Assembly (NCBI GenBank): GCA_046541195.1
Contig: JBKHDT010000005.1
Coordinates: 1 to 64,000, forward strand
From: JBKHDT01 sp046541195
GTDB taxonomy: Bacteria; Pseudomonadota; Gammaproteobacteria; Halothiobacillales; Halothiobacillaceae
DNA: 64,000 bases
Direction: 5' to 3'
The notes under the pieces are model-generated. The model saw only the letters and a list, made by a program, of their open reading frames with translations. It was not told the origin of the DNA and did no database searches. Of this stretch, positions 8,320 through 16,384 are shown piece by piece; positions within the stretch are counted from its first letter, which is position 1, and each line of letters starts with the position of its first letter. Made by a program: the position numbers and the translations under genes.

Positions 8320-9012
8320 ATGTCGACCAAGACAATTCTGATCGTCGAAGACGAAAAGCCGATTCGTGAAATGGTGGCCTTCGCGCTGGGCCGCGCGGGC
8401 TACGAGCTGGTCGAAGCCGGGGACGTGGCCGAGGCCTACGAGCAGATGGCACAGAAGCTGCCGGACCTGATTCTGCTTGACTGGATGCTGCCCGGGGCGA
8501 CCGGCATCGAGCTGGCCCGGCGGCTCAAGCGCGACGAGCTGACCCGGGAGGTGCCGATCGTGATGCTGACGGCCCGTGGCGAGGAGGAAGACAAGGTCAG
8601 CGGCCTGGAGGCCGGTGCCGACGACTACGTGACCAAGCCCTTCTCCCCCCGCGAGCTCATCGCGCGGATCAAGGCGGTGCTGCGGCGCGTCTCGCCTGAT
8701 GACGAGGGGGGCAGCATCGAGATCAACGGGCTGGTGCTTGACCCGGAAAGTCATCGGGTGATGGCCGGCAACGAGTCGATTGACATGGGACCGACCGAAT
8801 TCCGGCTGCTGGAATTCTTCATGACCCACCCCGAGCGCGTGTATTCGCGCACCCAGCTGCTCGACCGCATCTGGGGCCGCAACGCTTACGTGGAGGAACG
8901 GACGGTCGATGTGCATATCCTGCGTCTGCGCAAGGCGCTGTCGGCCCAGGGGTACGATGCCATGATCCAGACCGTGCGCGGCGTGGGCTACCGCTTCTCG
9001 GCCCAGGTATGA
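8320..9012 (+). CDS. phoB: Phosphate regulon response regulator PhoB
   Basis: PhoB is the transcription factor of phosphate starvation. The 230-residue product has a receiver domain with the acidic residues in ILIVEDEKPIRE, phospho-acceptor D54 in LILLDWMLPGATG, and Lys in DYVTKPFSPRELIAR. The OmpR-type winged helix contains MGPTEFRLLEFFMTHPERVY, RTQLLDRIWG and the C-terminal TVDVHILRLRKAL. These last segments are characteristic of PhoB rather than generic OmpR members. The frame is open further upstream, but the start at 8320 begins the domain and has AAGGG at 8304-8308. The cognate sensor phoR follows after 92 bp. No pst or phoU genes are in the window. Confidence 0.94.
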   Translation: MSTKTILIVEDEKPIREMVAFALGRAGYELVEAGDVAEAYEQMAQKLPDLILLDWMLPGATGIELARRLKRDELTREVPIVMLTARGEEEDKVSGLEAGADDYVTKPFSPRELIARIKAVLRRVSPDDEGGSIEINGLVLDPESHRVMAGNESIDMGPTEFRLLEFFMTHPERVYSRTQLLDRIWGRNAYVEERTVDVHILRLRKALSAQGYDAMIQTVRGVGYRFSAQV

Positions 9013-9104
9013 GTCCGCCGGCGGTCACCGCGTGTCGGCGGCGGGACGCTTTTTCGGGTTTCGGGATTCCTCGCCCCGCCGGCTGGCCGAAGGGGAGGCG
9101 CTGA

Positions 9105-10409
9105 GTGATTGACCGCTCGCTGAAGCGCTGGCGCGAGGAGATGGCCGTCTTCGCGGTGCCGATGCTGGTTGCGGTGCTGGCCGGGGCCCTCAGTGGCCTG
9201 TGGTGCTGGTCGCTGCTCGCGGGATTCGCGATCTACATGCTCAGCCTGATCGGTCGACTGACCCGGCTTCTGCGTGCATCCCGCCAGCGGGTGTTCGCCG
9301 TGCCGGTTCTCGGGCTGCCGGGTCTGGTTCAGGATCGCTTCCGACGGGCCAGGACTGCCTGGTTCAAGCGTCAGCGACGCCTTATCCGGCTGCTTCGTCG
9401 CTACCATCACTCTGCAATGGCCGTGCCTGATGCCACCGTGGTGCTCGGGGTTGATTACCGGATCGAGTGGATGAACCGGGCCGCGCAGTCCCTGCTGGGC
9501 CTCGGTGTCCGGGACCATGGCCTGCGGATCGACAACCTCATCCGGCAGCCGAGCTTCGTCACCTGGCTGGCCGACGCGCCGCTGAAACAGCCGCTGGAAA
9601 TCGTCGCGCCAGGTGACGAACAGCGCAGCCTGAGCCTGCGGATGGAGGCCTATGGAGATGATCGCTATCTGCTGATCGGGCGTGACGTGACCGCCATCCA
9701 CCGGCTGCAGGAGGTGCGGCAGGATTTTGTGGCAAACGTCTCTCACGAACTGCGCACGCCGCTGACGGTCCTGTCCGGCTACATCGAAACCCTCCAGGAC
9801 ATGCACGAGCCTCAGGACGAGGCCATGAGCCGGATACTGCACAGCATGGACCAGCAGGGCGACCGGATGCGGCGGATCGTGGAGGACCTGTTGCTGCTTT
9901 CGCGCCTCGAGACCTCGACGCCCAGCGATGAGTACTTCGAGCGCATCGAGATGCCTCAGATGCTCGATGGCGTCCTGGTGGATGCGGAGATCCTGTCCGG
10001 CGACGATGCCCACCAGTTCCACGCCGATATTGACCGATCGCTGAACCTGCATGCCATCACCCGCGAGATCTACAGCGCGCTTTCCAACCTGGTGTTCAAC
10101 GCCGTCAAGTACACGCCGGCCGGTGGCCGCATCGACGTGCGCTGGTACCGCAATGCCGATGGTGCCGCGGTGTTCGAGGTGGAGGACACGGGTATCGGGA
10201 TCGACCCGCGCCACATTCCCCGTCTCACGGAGCGCTTCTACCGGGTCGATGTGGGCCGCTCCCGGGCGCGCGGCGGCACCGGGCTTGGGCTGGCGATCGT
10301 CAAGCATGTGCTGATCCGTCATCATGCGCCGCTGCATATCGAAAGCGAGCTGGGCCGGGGCAGCCTGTTCCGCGTGACTTTTCCCCCTTCCCTGGTGCTG
10401 CTGACCTGA
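9105..10409 (+). CDS. phoR: Phosphate regulon sensor histidine kinase PhoR
   Basis: PhoR is the membrane kinase that phosphorylates PhoB when phosphate is scarce. The 434-residue protein has two short N-terminal membrane helices (MAVFAVPMLVAVLAGALSG and LLAGFAIYMLSLIG) with almost no periplasmic loop, as in PhoR. A PAS domain follows (PDATVVLGVDYRIEWMNRAA, about 104-205), then HisKA with H214 in DFVANVSHELRTPLTVLSG, and an HATPase with NLVFNAVKYTPAGG and RGGTGLGLAIVKHVL. The start codon is GTG, chosen because AGGGGAGG ends 6 bases before it. It is co-transcribed with phoB. Confidence 0.94.
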   Translation: MIDRSLKRWREEMAVFAVPMLVAVLAGALSGLWCWSLLAGFAIYMLSLIGRLTRLLRASRQRVFAVPVLGLPGLVQDRFRRARTAWFKRQRRLIRLLRRYHHSAMAVPDATVVLGVDYRIEWMNRAAQSLLGLGVRDHGLRIDNLIRQPSFVTWLADAPLKQPLEIVAPGDEQRSLSLRMEAYGDDRYLLIGRDVTAIHRLQEVRQDFVANVSHELRTPLTVLSGYIETLQDMHEPQDEAMSRILHSMDQQGDRMRRIVEDLLLLSRLETSTPSDEYFERIEMPQMLDGVLVDAEILSGDDAHQFHADIDRSLNLHAITREIYSALSNLVFNAVKYTPAGGRIDVRWYRNADGAAVFEVEDTGIGIDPRHIPRLTERFYRVDVGRSRARGGTGLGLAIVKHVLIRHHAPLHIESELGRGSLFRVTFPPSLVLLT

Positions 10410-10509
10410 TGAGTCGCCTGCCTTGGCGCCGCGGCGCTTCGTTGCATTGGCCGCAAGCTTGCGTCATCTTGGGCGGCTGTCATCTTCCACTCGATTCGGA
10501 GACGCGACC

Positions 10510-11112
10510 GTGAGCGAATTCTGGGACCAGAAATACGACTGCGTGGATTATTTCTACGGCACGCGCCCCAATGCCTTCCTGACAGGGCAGGCGAGTCGCC
10601 TGCCGGCGGGCGCCCGGGTGCTGGTGACCGGTGACGGGGAGGGTCGAAACGGAGTCTGGCTGGCGACCCGGGGCCTTGACGTGGTGAGTGTGGACTACTC
10701 GAGCCGGGGCCTGGAAAAGGCCGCTCGGCTGGCCGAGGCTCAGGGGGTGCACGTCGCGCACCGTCTTGCGGATCTTACCGGCTGGGACTGGCCTCGCGCG
10801 GAATTCGACGCGGTGGTGACGATTTTCCTGCACTTTCCGCCCGAGCTGAGAAAGTCTGTCCATGACGGGATGCAGGGGGCGCTGCGCCCCGGCGGGCTGC
10901 TGATCGGCGAACTGTTTCATCCCGATCAGCTGGGGCACCCGAGCGGCGGGCCGAAGGTCACCGAAATGCTCGTGACCGCCGAGGACGTCCGGGCCGACTT
11001 TCCACGGCTTGAATGGCTGCTGCTGGAGGAAACCGGGACCGAGCTGGACGAGGGGCCGGGGCATCAGGGTCCGGGAGTCGTCACACGCTTTGTGGGTCGT
11101 CGCAACGACTGA
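10510..11112 (+). CDS. Class I SAM-dependent methyltransferase (TehB/TPMT-like)
   Basis: This small cytoplasmic methyltransferase has 200 residues. The SAM-binding motif I is degenerate, ARVLVTGDGEGRNGVWLA. It is followed by VVSVDYSSRGLEKA (motif II, acidic residue at the end of strand 2), AEFDAVVTIFLHFPP (motif III/IV) and LRPGGLLIGELF. The family includes tellurite-resistance TehB and thiol methyltransferase-like proteins; the acceptor here cannot be read from the sequence. The GTG start at 10510 was chosen because GGAG precedes it and the family begins with FWDQKY; an upstream TTG in frame is less likely. It follows phoR after 100 bp in the same direction and may be read from the same transcript. 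Confidence 0.82.
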   Translation: MSEFWDQKYDCVDYFYGTRPNAFLTGQASRLPAGARVLVTGDGEGRNGVWLATRGLDVVSVDYSSRGLEKAARLAEAQGVHVAHRLADLTGWDWPRAEFDAVVTIFLHFPPELRKSVHDGMQGALRPGGLLIGELFHPDQLGHPSGGPKVTEMLVTAEDVRADFPRLEWLLLEETGTELDEGPGHQGPGVVTRFVGRRND

Positions 11113-11148
11113 GCCGGCCCGGCAATTCGATACCGCAAGCGGGGCTGG

Positions 11149-11781
11149 TCACGAGTTCGACTTCGGGCGGGAGGCTGGCTTCCGCTTCCGGCTGGCCGAC
11201 CGCGCCGGGCGGCGGGTCTGACTGCCTCGGGCGATTGCGGGGACTTCAATGAGCCGGTACTGACCCGGCGCCAGGCCGTCGATCGTCCATTCCCCGATCT
11301 GCGTGCGCAGCAGCCTGAGGGTCGGAAAGCCCACGGCGGCGGTCATCCGGCGCACCTGGCGGTTGCGTCCTTCGGCAATGGTCATTTCAAGCCAGGAGGT
11401 CGGCACGGTCTTGCGGTAGCGCACCGGCGGGTCGCGGGGCCAGAGCCAGCCGGGTTCGCTGACCGGGCGCACGCCAGCCGGTCGTGTTGGTCCATCCTTC
11501 AGCGTGACGCCCCGGGCCAGTGCCTGCAGCGCCTCCGGGGTGATTGCGCCCTCCACCTGCACCAGGTAGGTTTTCGGCTGCCTGAACTTCGGGTTGGAAA
11601 TGCGCGCCTGCCAGGCCCCGTCATCGGTCAGCACCACCAGCCCTTCGCTGTCCCGGTCCAGTCGGCCGGCCGGGTAGACGCCGGGGATCGGACAGAAATC
11701 CGCCAGAGTGCGCCGCCCTTCGCCATCGGTGAACTGGCAGAGCACGTCGAAGGGCTTGTTGAGCAGGACCAGCCGGGCCAT
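11149..11781 (-). CDS. rluE: RsuA/RluE-family rRNA pseudouridine synthase
   Basis: This enzyme isomerises a uridine of rRNA; RluE acts on U2457 of 23S rRNA. The protein (210 residues from the chosen start) lacks the N-terminal S4 domain of RsuA and RluB, as RluE does. It begins directly with LVLLNKPFDVLCQFT. The catalytic Asp is in YPAGRLDRDSEGLVVLTDDG; KTYLVQVEG and AEGRNRQVRRMTAAVGFPTL are further family motifs. A basic tail (TRRPARSASRKRKPASRPK) may help bind rRNA. The start at 11781 was chosen because homology begins there; the frame runs further upstream into the exonuclease gene. It is 10 bp downstream of that gene, so the two are probably co-transcribed. Confidence 0.88.
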   Translation of the reverse strand: MARLVLLNKPFDVLCQFTDGEGRRTLADFCPIPGVYPAGRLDRDSEGLVVLTDDGAWQARISNPKFRQPKTYLVQVEGAITPEALQALARGVTLKDGPTRPAGVRPVSEPGWLWPRDPPVRYRKTVPTSWLEMTIAEGRNRQVRRMTAAVGFPTLRLLRTQIGEWTIDGLAPGQYRLIEVPAIARGSQTRRPARSASRKRKPASRPKSNS

Positions 11782-11791
11782 CGGCGCGCCG

Positions 11792-12709
11792 TCAGGCCGG
11801 CTGCGCCTGCGCACAGGCGGCTTGCCAGCGTCGCCTGCGGCTGGCATCGATGCGCGCCTCGCGCAGCAGGCGCTCAAGCGCCTCCGGGTCGGCGGGACGC
11901 CAGCTGCGTGATCCTGCCGTCAGGGGCAGATCCTGCACGATCCCGGTCAGGCGCCGGGCGAGGCGGACGGTCTGCTCGTGTTCGATCAGGAGCTTCTGGG
12001 CACGGGGTGCGCCGCGAAACTTCATGCCGTAAACCGCGTTCAGGTTGCCATAGATCCCGTCGAGATCGACATGCTTGCGCAGCAGGCGTGCGGCAATGCG
12101 CGGGCCGATGCCGGGCACGCCGGGGATATTGTCCGAGGCGTCTCCCGTCAGTGCCAGCCAGTCGGGGATCTGTTCCGGGCGGACGCCGAAATGCCGCTCG
12201 ATGTCCCCATGCTCCAGGATCCGGTTCCTGCCCGGGTTCCACCAGCGATCTCCCGGCGCAAGCAACTGCGCCAGGTCCTTGTCGCCGGTCAGGATCGTCA
12301 GTTGGTGGCCCCCGGATCGCAGTTCACGCGCGAGGGTGCCGATCACGTCATCCGCCTCGTAACCGGGATGGTCGAGCACGGGCAGTCCCGCGGCCTCGGC
12401 CAGCGCGCGGCATCGGGAAAACTGCTCGACCAGCAGGGGCGGTGGCGGCGGACGGTGGGCCTTGTACCCGGGATAGATCGCCTGTCGGAAGCCGCGGTTG
12501 CAGGGGGCATCAAAGGCGCAGATCACGGTCAGTTCGCCGTCGTCGCTCCGTTGCAGGGATTCGAGCAGTTCAAGCAGGAAATCCGCAAAGCCGTGAAGCG
12601 CGTTGACCGGGTGGCCCCGGTCGTCGGTCATGGCCTGCGGCCACAGGTGAAAGGCGCGAAAGATGTGTGCGTGGCTGTCGATCAGCCAGGCGCGTTTGTC
12701 TTGGTTCAT
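11792..12709 (-). CDS. 5'-3' exonuclease, Pol I N-domain family
   Basis: This is a stand-alone FEN-type nuclease of about 305 residues, homologous to the 5' nuclease domain of DNA polymerase I. The acidic metal-binding set appears complete: AWLIDSHAHIFRAFH, VICAFDAPCNRGFR with IYPGYKAHRPP, GYEADDVIGTLA, ILTGDKDLAQLL, and the helix-hairpin-helix segment TGDASDNIPGVPGIGPRIAARLL. E. coli Xni/ExoIX is a shorter relative that lacks some of these residues. A role in Okazaki fragment or flap processing is inferred. Several in-frame ATGs (12742, 12724, 12715, 12709) are possible starts with no decisive ribosome-binding site; 12709 is used because the domain begins there. The pseudouridine synthase gene follows after 10 bp. 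Confidence 0.85.
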   Translation of the reverse strand: MNQDKRAWLIDSHAHIFRAFHLWPQAMTDDRGHPVNALHGFADFLLELLESLQRSDDGELTVICAFDAPCNRGFRQAIYPGYKAHRPPPPPLLVEQFSRCRALAEAAGLPVLDHPGYEADDVIGTLARELRSGGHQLTILTGDKDLAQLLAPGDRWWNPGRNRILEHGDIERHFGVRPEQIPDWLALTGDASDNIPGVPGIGPRIAARLLRKHVDLDGIYGNLNAVYGMKFRGAPRAQKLLIEHEQTVRLARRLTGIVQDLPLTAGSRSWRPADPEALERLLREARIDASRRRRWQAACAQAQPA

Positions 12710-12911
12710 GGGCATCGTTACCATCTCGACCGAACAACGCATTCAGGCTGTCCGCCCGATGAACTTCTCCGGACATGCGCCCGCTCGTGCGTGAAGCGGC
12801 GCCCGGCTTGGGCGTGGCCCTGCCGCAGAGGCTCTTTGAGTGCATGCAAGGCACTTGCCCCCGGACAGGGTGTGACCACGTTTGTGAAATATCCGGACTA
12901 CACAACCGCGA

Positions 12912-14195
12912 TCATGTGGATGGCATGACATGTGGCCGGTAGGGTGCGCGCGCCACGCCCGTATCCGCGGCTGCCCTGGCCACGGCCGCCGGAATGCGCT
13001 CGATCAGCCGCGGATCGAAGGGTTTCGGGATCAGGTACTCGCGGCCGAAGGACAATTCATCAAGGTCATAGGCCTTGAGTACCGAAGCCGGTACCGGTTC
13101 CCGCGCCAGCGCCGCCAGCGCCTCGACCGTGGCGATCAGCATCCGCTCGTTGATCTCGCTGGCGCGGCAGTCCAGCGCACCGCGGAACAGGAAGGGAAAG
13201 CCCAGGACATTGTTGACCTGGTTGGGATAGTCGCTGCGCCCGGTGGCGATGATGACGTCGGGGCGGGTCTGCCGTGCCAGCGCCGGCCGGATTTCCGGGT
13301 CCGGGTTGGAGAGCGCGAACACGATCGGATCGGCCGCCATGCTGTTGAGCATCTCGGGGCTCAGCAGATCCGGGCCGGACAGGCCGATGAATACGTCGGC
13401 ACCACGGCAGGCATCCGCCAGCGTGCGCAGCTCGGTATCGATGGCAAAGGCCTGCTTGTACTCGTTCAGGTCTTCGCGACCGGCATGGATCACGCCCTTG
13501 CGGTCGATCAGGTAGAGGTTCTCGCGCCTCGCGCCCATCGCCAGCAGCAGGTTCATGGAGGCAATGCCGGCGGCACCGGCGCCCACGCACACGATGCGGA
13601 CCGCCTCCAGGCGCTTGTCCGCCAGCGTCAGGGCATTGAGCAGGCCGGCGGCAACGATGACCGCCGTGCCATGCTGGTCATCATGGAATACCGGAATGTC
13701 CAGTGCTTCCTTGAGGGCTTTCTCGACCTCAAAGCACTTGGGTGCCGCAATGTCTTCCAGATTGATGCCCCCGAAGGTGCCGCCGATCCGGCGCACGGTC
13801 TCGATGAAGTCCGGCGCATCCGGCGCATCGACCTCGATATCGAACACGTCGATGTCCGCGAAGCGCTTGAACAGCACCCCCTTGCCTTCCATCACCGGCT
13901 TGCTGGCCAGCGGCCCCAGATTGCCCAGACCGAGAATCGCGCTGCCATCGGAAATCACCGCCACCAGGTTGCCCTTGCCAGTGTAGCGGTAGGCATTTTC
14001 GGGGTCGGCGGCAATCTCGCGCACCGGCTCGGCCACGCCGGGTGAATAGGCCAGTGCCAGATCCCGGGCGGTGGCGGTGGGCTTGCTGATGCAGGTGCCA
14101 AGCTTTCCTGGTACCGGCTGCTCGTGATAGGCCAGTGCATCGGCCTTGAGGGAGGACACAACGGGGGCGGCGGAATCTGTGGACTGAGACGACAT
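12912..14195 (-). CDS. NAD(P)-dependent malic enzyme
   Basis: Malic enzyme decarboxylates malate to pyruvate and CO2 with reduction of NAD(P). The 427-residue protein has the short bacterial architecture. The catalytic N-domain carries LAYSPGVAEPVREIA, YTGKGNLVAVISDGSAILGLG, FADIDVFDIEVDA, INLEDIAAPKCFE and FHDDQHGTAVIVAAG. The Rossmann domain has IVCVGAGAAGIASMNLLL and VFALSNPDPEIRP. The phosphotransacetylase-like C-domain of long MaeB enzymes is absent. Coenzyme preference cannot be decided by eye. An upstream ATG at 14228 is in frame; 14195 (MSSQST) is preferred as the domain start, without strong ribosome-binding support for either. It is flanked by gaps of about 200 and 360 bp, so it is probably transcribed alone. 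Confidence 0.93.
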   Translation of the reverse strand: MSSQSTDSAAPVVSSLKADALAYHEQPVPGKLGTCISKPTATARDLALAYSPGVAEPVREIAADPENAYRYTGKGNLVAVISDGSAILGLGNLGPLASKPVMEGKGVLFKRFADIDVFDIEVDAPDAPDFIETVRRIGGTFGGINLEDIAAPKCFEVEKALKEALDIPVFHDDQHGTAVIVAAGLLNALTLADKRLEAVRIVCVGAGAAGIASMNLLLAMGARRENLYLIDRKGVIHAGREDLNEYKQAFAIDTELRTLADACRGADVFIGLSGPDLLSPEMLNSMAADPIVFALSNPDPEIRPALARQTRPDVIIATGRSDYPNQVNNVLGFPFLFRGALDCRASEINERMLIATVEALAALAREPVPASVLKAYDLDELSFGREYLIPKPFDPRLIERIPAAVARAAADTGVARAPYRPHVMPST

Positions 14196-14554
14196 GGGAC
14201 TTGCGCATTCGGTTTGAAGAAAGGGCATACATCATACCGCGATCGTCGGCCCAATGGGCCGCGGGTGCTGCTGCATGAAAGCAGACCTGCCCGTGCAGGG
14301 TCGGGATGCCCGGCTGCATCAGGGTGCAAGGCCATCGAGGTGCCCCTGAGCCGCAGCGCACGGGATGTGCGTATCGGCTCGTGCGTTAGTGCAGGAGGCC
14401 ACGGATGGGGCCGTGCAAGGATCGGCGCATCCGGCGTCGAAGCCCCCAGCCTGGCAGGTTGTGTTTCAAGGGTCGAACCCGTCAGGACCAGGCCGCAAGA
14501 CAGGGACGCGTTTTTTTGTCTTGTCGGCCGCACCGGGGGTGCGACCGGCCCGCG
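14196..14554. other. Gap between malic enzyme and the MbtH-fusion gene
   Basis: No gene is supported here. Eight bases after the stop of the MbtH-fusion lipoprotein (minus strand) lies a 9-bp stem-loop. Its arms are GGCCGCACC (14526-14534) and GGTGCGACC (14538-14546), with one G-U pair possible. It lacks a downstream U-run, so it is at best a weak terminator or an mRNA-end stabiliser. CAAGACA and TGTCTTG, around the T-run near 14510, form a second, looser inverted repeat. The malic enzyme promoter should also lie here, but no clear -35/-10 pair was seen. Confidence 0.4.
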
Positions 14555-15610
14555 TCAGTTTTCCATTGCGTCCATTTTCTCGCGCAGGGACAGCGGCCGC
14601 ATATCGGTCCAGTTCTCTTCGATGTAATCCAGGCATTCCACCTTGCTGCCTTCAAAGCCGACCCACTGCCAGCCAAGAGGCAGCTCGCGGTCGACCTGCC
14701 AGATGGAATACAGCTCTTCGTGGTTGATCACCACCCCGTAGCGCTGGTCGTCCCCGTCATCATACCAGGCGTCAATATAGATAAACGTTGGGCCGGACTG
14801 GTCTGGCAGGTCGCCGAACAAGGGCTGGACCCGGTAGCGAAAGCGCTGGGATTCGGCATCCCAGTCAGGCTCGGACAGCGTGACGACGGTGGTGGTCACG
14901 CCACCCTGTGCATCGGCAATGGAAACCGCTGCATTTGGTGGGGCATCGGCAAACCCTTGCCATAATTCTTCGGCAAACAGGGTGTTTTCGATGAGACTGG
15001 TCTGATAGTCCGGCGTGATCGTCAGCATCATGACCATATCCAGCGGCGCACGCAATTCCAGGACATGCCGCCGGTCGTGGTGGGCGACAAACGAACCCTC
15101 TGCCGCGGCCTGCATGAAGGTGTGGCTTTCACCGGAAGGCGACAAACCGCCTTCGTTGTCCAGATAGATCAGTACCCGGTCCAGTGGACGAAAGTCGGCG
15201 GACTGATCCATGCGCATTCGCCAGACGGCCCCGCCGTCCTGTCGGCGGGTCATCGACAGGACCTGTGCCGATTTGACCAGCCATTCGCCATCCTGGGTGC
15301 GCGCGGCGATGCCAACAGAAGGTGGATGATTCTCAAAGTAGCGCGACCACAGCGGGCCGAACAAACGATCCAGTGTTTCGGTGCCGGTCTGACGGCCGGG
15401 TCGGTCCTCGAACCAGAGGACCTCCGGCCGGTGCGCGCGGGTGGTGAGCTCAAAGACCTGCGTGTCGTTCGTGGGAGTGAACTCCCCCTGTGCGGCTTCC
15501 AGAACGAACAGCCGCGTGCTTTCGTCGCTCTGGCAGCCGGCCAGTCCGATTGCCAGGACGGCCGCAAGCAGTCCGCGCATCAGCGATCGGGTAAAACGTC
15601 TTGTTTTCAA
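14555..15610 (-). CDS. Lipoprotein with C-terminal MbtH-like domain
   Basis: The 351-residue protein starts with a lipoprotein signal (MKTRRFTRSLMRG, hydrophobic core LLAAVLAIGLAGC with lipobox LAGC, then QSDE). The middle has two divergent copies of one module: WFEDRPGRQTG...LWSRYFENHPPSVGIA and TITPDYQTS...LWQGFADAPPNAAVSI. Residues 281-351 (14555-14770) form a complete MbtH-like domain, with VVINHEELYSIW, PLGW, EGSKVECLDYIEENW and WTDMRPLSLREKM. The MbtH signature residues N, E, S, W, P, GW, CL, WTD, RP and SLR are all there; Q and P of the QxSxWP element are replaced by L and Q. MbtH proteins normally activate NRPS adenylation domains in the cytoplasm, so function here is unknown. The TTG start at 15610 has AAGGA upstream; ATG at 15580 is the alternative. 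Composition is AT-richer than in most neighbours. Confidence 0.8.
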   Translation of the reverse strand: MKTRRFTRSLMRGLLAAVLAIGLAGCQSDESTRLFVLEAAQGEFTPTNDTQVFELTTRAHRPEVLWFEDRPGRQTGTETLDRLFGPLWSRYFENHPPSVGIAARTQDGEWLVKSAQVLSMTRRQDGGAVWRMRMDQSADFRPLDRVLIYLDNEGGLSPSGESHTFMQAAAEGSFVAHHDRRHVLELRAPLDMVMMLTITPDYQTSLIENTLFAEELWQGFADAPPNAAVSIADAQGGVTTTVVTLSEPDWDAESQRFRYRVQPLFGDLPDQSGPTFIYIDAWYDDGDDQRYGVVINHEELYSIWQVDRELPLGWQWVGFEGSKVECLDYIEENWTDMRPLSLREKMDAMEN

Positions 15611-15677
15611 TGCAGGTTTTCCTTGTGTTTTGGCGCTTGAAACGCTTTTCCTGATCCGGATATTCCATGGGTCCGGG

Positions 15678-16247
15678 TCAGGAAAACACCACGTCCTCGT
15701 AGATATCCGCAAGCGTCAGGTTCAGCGTGCGTGATGCGCAGACCAGTGAGACTTCACCCTCGTCCTCGATCAGTTGATGTCGCCAGCTGTCTTCGGGGTA
15801 GCGGCTGTAGCATTCCACGCGGCGCTGGTCCTGGGCGACCAGCAGGTAGTGTTGCAGGGTAGGGATTTTCCGGTAGCCGAGCAGCTTTTCTCGTCGGTCG
15901 ATCATTTCGGTCGAGTCGGACAGCACCTCGATCAGCAGGCAGGGGCTGGACTTGAATCGCGGCTCGGTATCCGCCGGGTCGCAGACCAGCATGACATCCG
16001 GATAGTAGTAGGCGCGATTGGCCGGTACATGCAGCAGCATGTCGCTGATAAAGGCGCGGCAGGAACTGCCTCGGCTGGCGGCCTTGAGATGGAAGGCCAC
16101 GTTAAGTGCAATGGTATTGTGCCGCTCACTGGCCCCCGCCATGGCATAGACCTGGCCGGCCACGAACTCGTGCTTGATCTCACTGGCCGGTTCGCCGGCC
16201 AGGAAGTCTTCCTCGCGCATTTCCGGTTTTTCCAACGGCAGGCTCAT
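15678..16247 (-). CDS. Uma2-family (DUF820) putative endonuclease-fold protein
   Basis: This is a 189-residue member of the Uma2 family, which has a PD-(D/E)XK nuclease-like fold and no established biological role. The core is visible as EIKHEFVAGQVYAMAGAS (N-terminal Glu), YYPDVMLVCD (PD motif), and LLIEVLSDSTEMIDRREKLLGYRKI (E-V and following Arg/Lys). ERHNTIALNVAFHL and LQHYLLVAQDQRRVECYSR are also typical. The start at 16247 has AAGGAG 9 bases upstream. It lies 67 bp before the MbtH-fusion gene in the same direction, and both are AT-richer than their surroundings. Uma2 genes are abundant in cyanobacteria and sporadic elsewhere, which fits acquisition by transfer. Confidence 0.85.
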   Translation of the reverse strand: MSLPLEKPEMREEDFLAGEPASEIKHEFVAGQVYAMAGASERHNTIALNVAFHLKAASRGSSCRAFISDMLLHVPANRAYYYPDVMLVCDPADTEPRFKSSPCLLIEVLSDSTEMIDRREKLLGYRKIPTLQHYLLVAQDQRRVECYSRYPEDSWRHQLIEDEGEVSLVCASRTLNLTLADIYEDVVFS

Positions 16248-16384
16248 GGCGGGTTTCTCCTTCGGACGGGGGATGCAAGACTCCAAAATGACCTTGCCAC
16301 CCCCGCCTGTCAAGGTGTTGATTTGACCGGGCGGCCCGGCCTGCAGACAATCTTGCGCACATTGAAAAAAATCGGTATCCGCCC

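Noticed and set aside
14440..14520. GGGTTCGACCC on the minus strand resembles a tRNA T-loop
   Set aside because: The flanking bases do not form a 5-bp T-stem, and no acceptor, D or anticodon arms can be built around it.
14555..14770. MbtH segment as a separate gene with its own start
   Set aside because: The frame is continuous with the lipoprotein. The nearby ATGs (in TGGTATGATGACG) are out of frame and no ribosome-binding site sits at a usable in-frame start.
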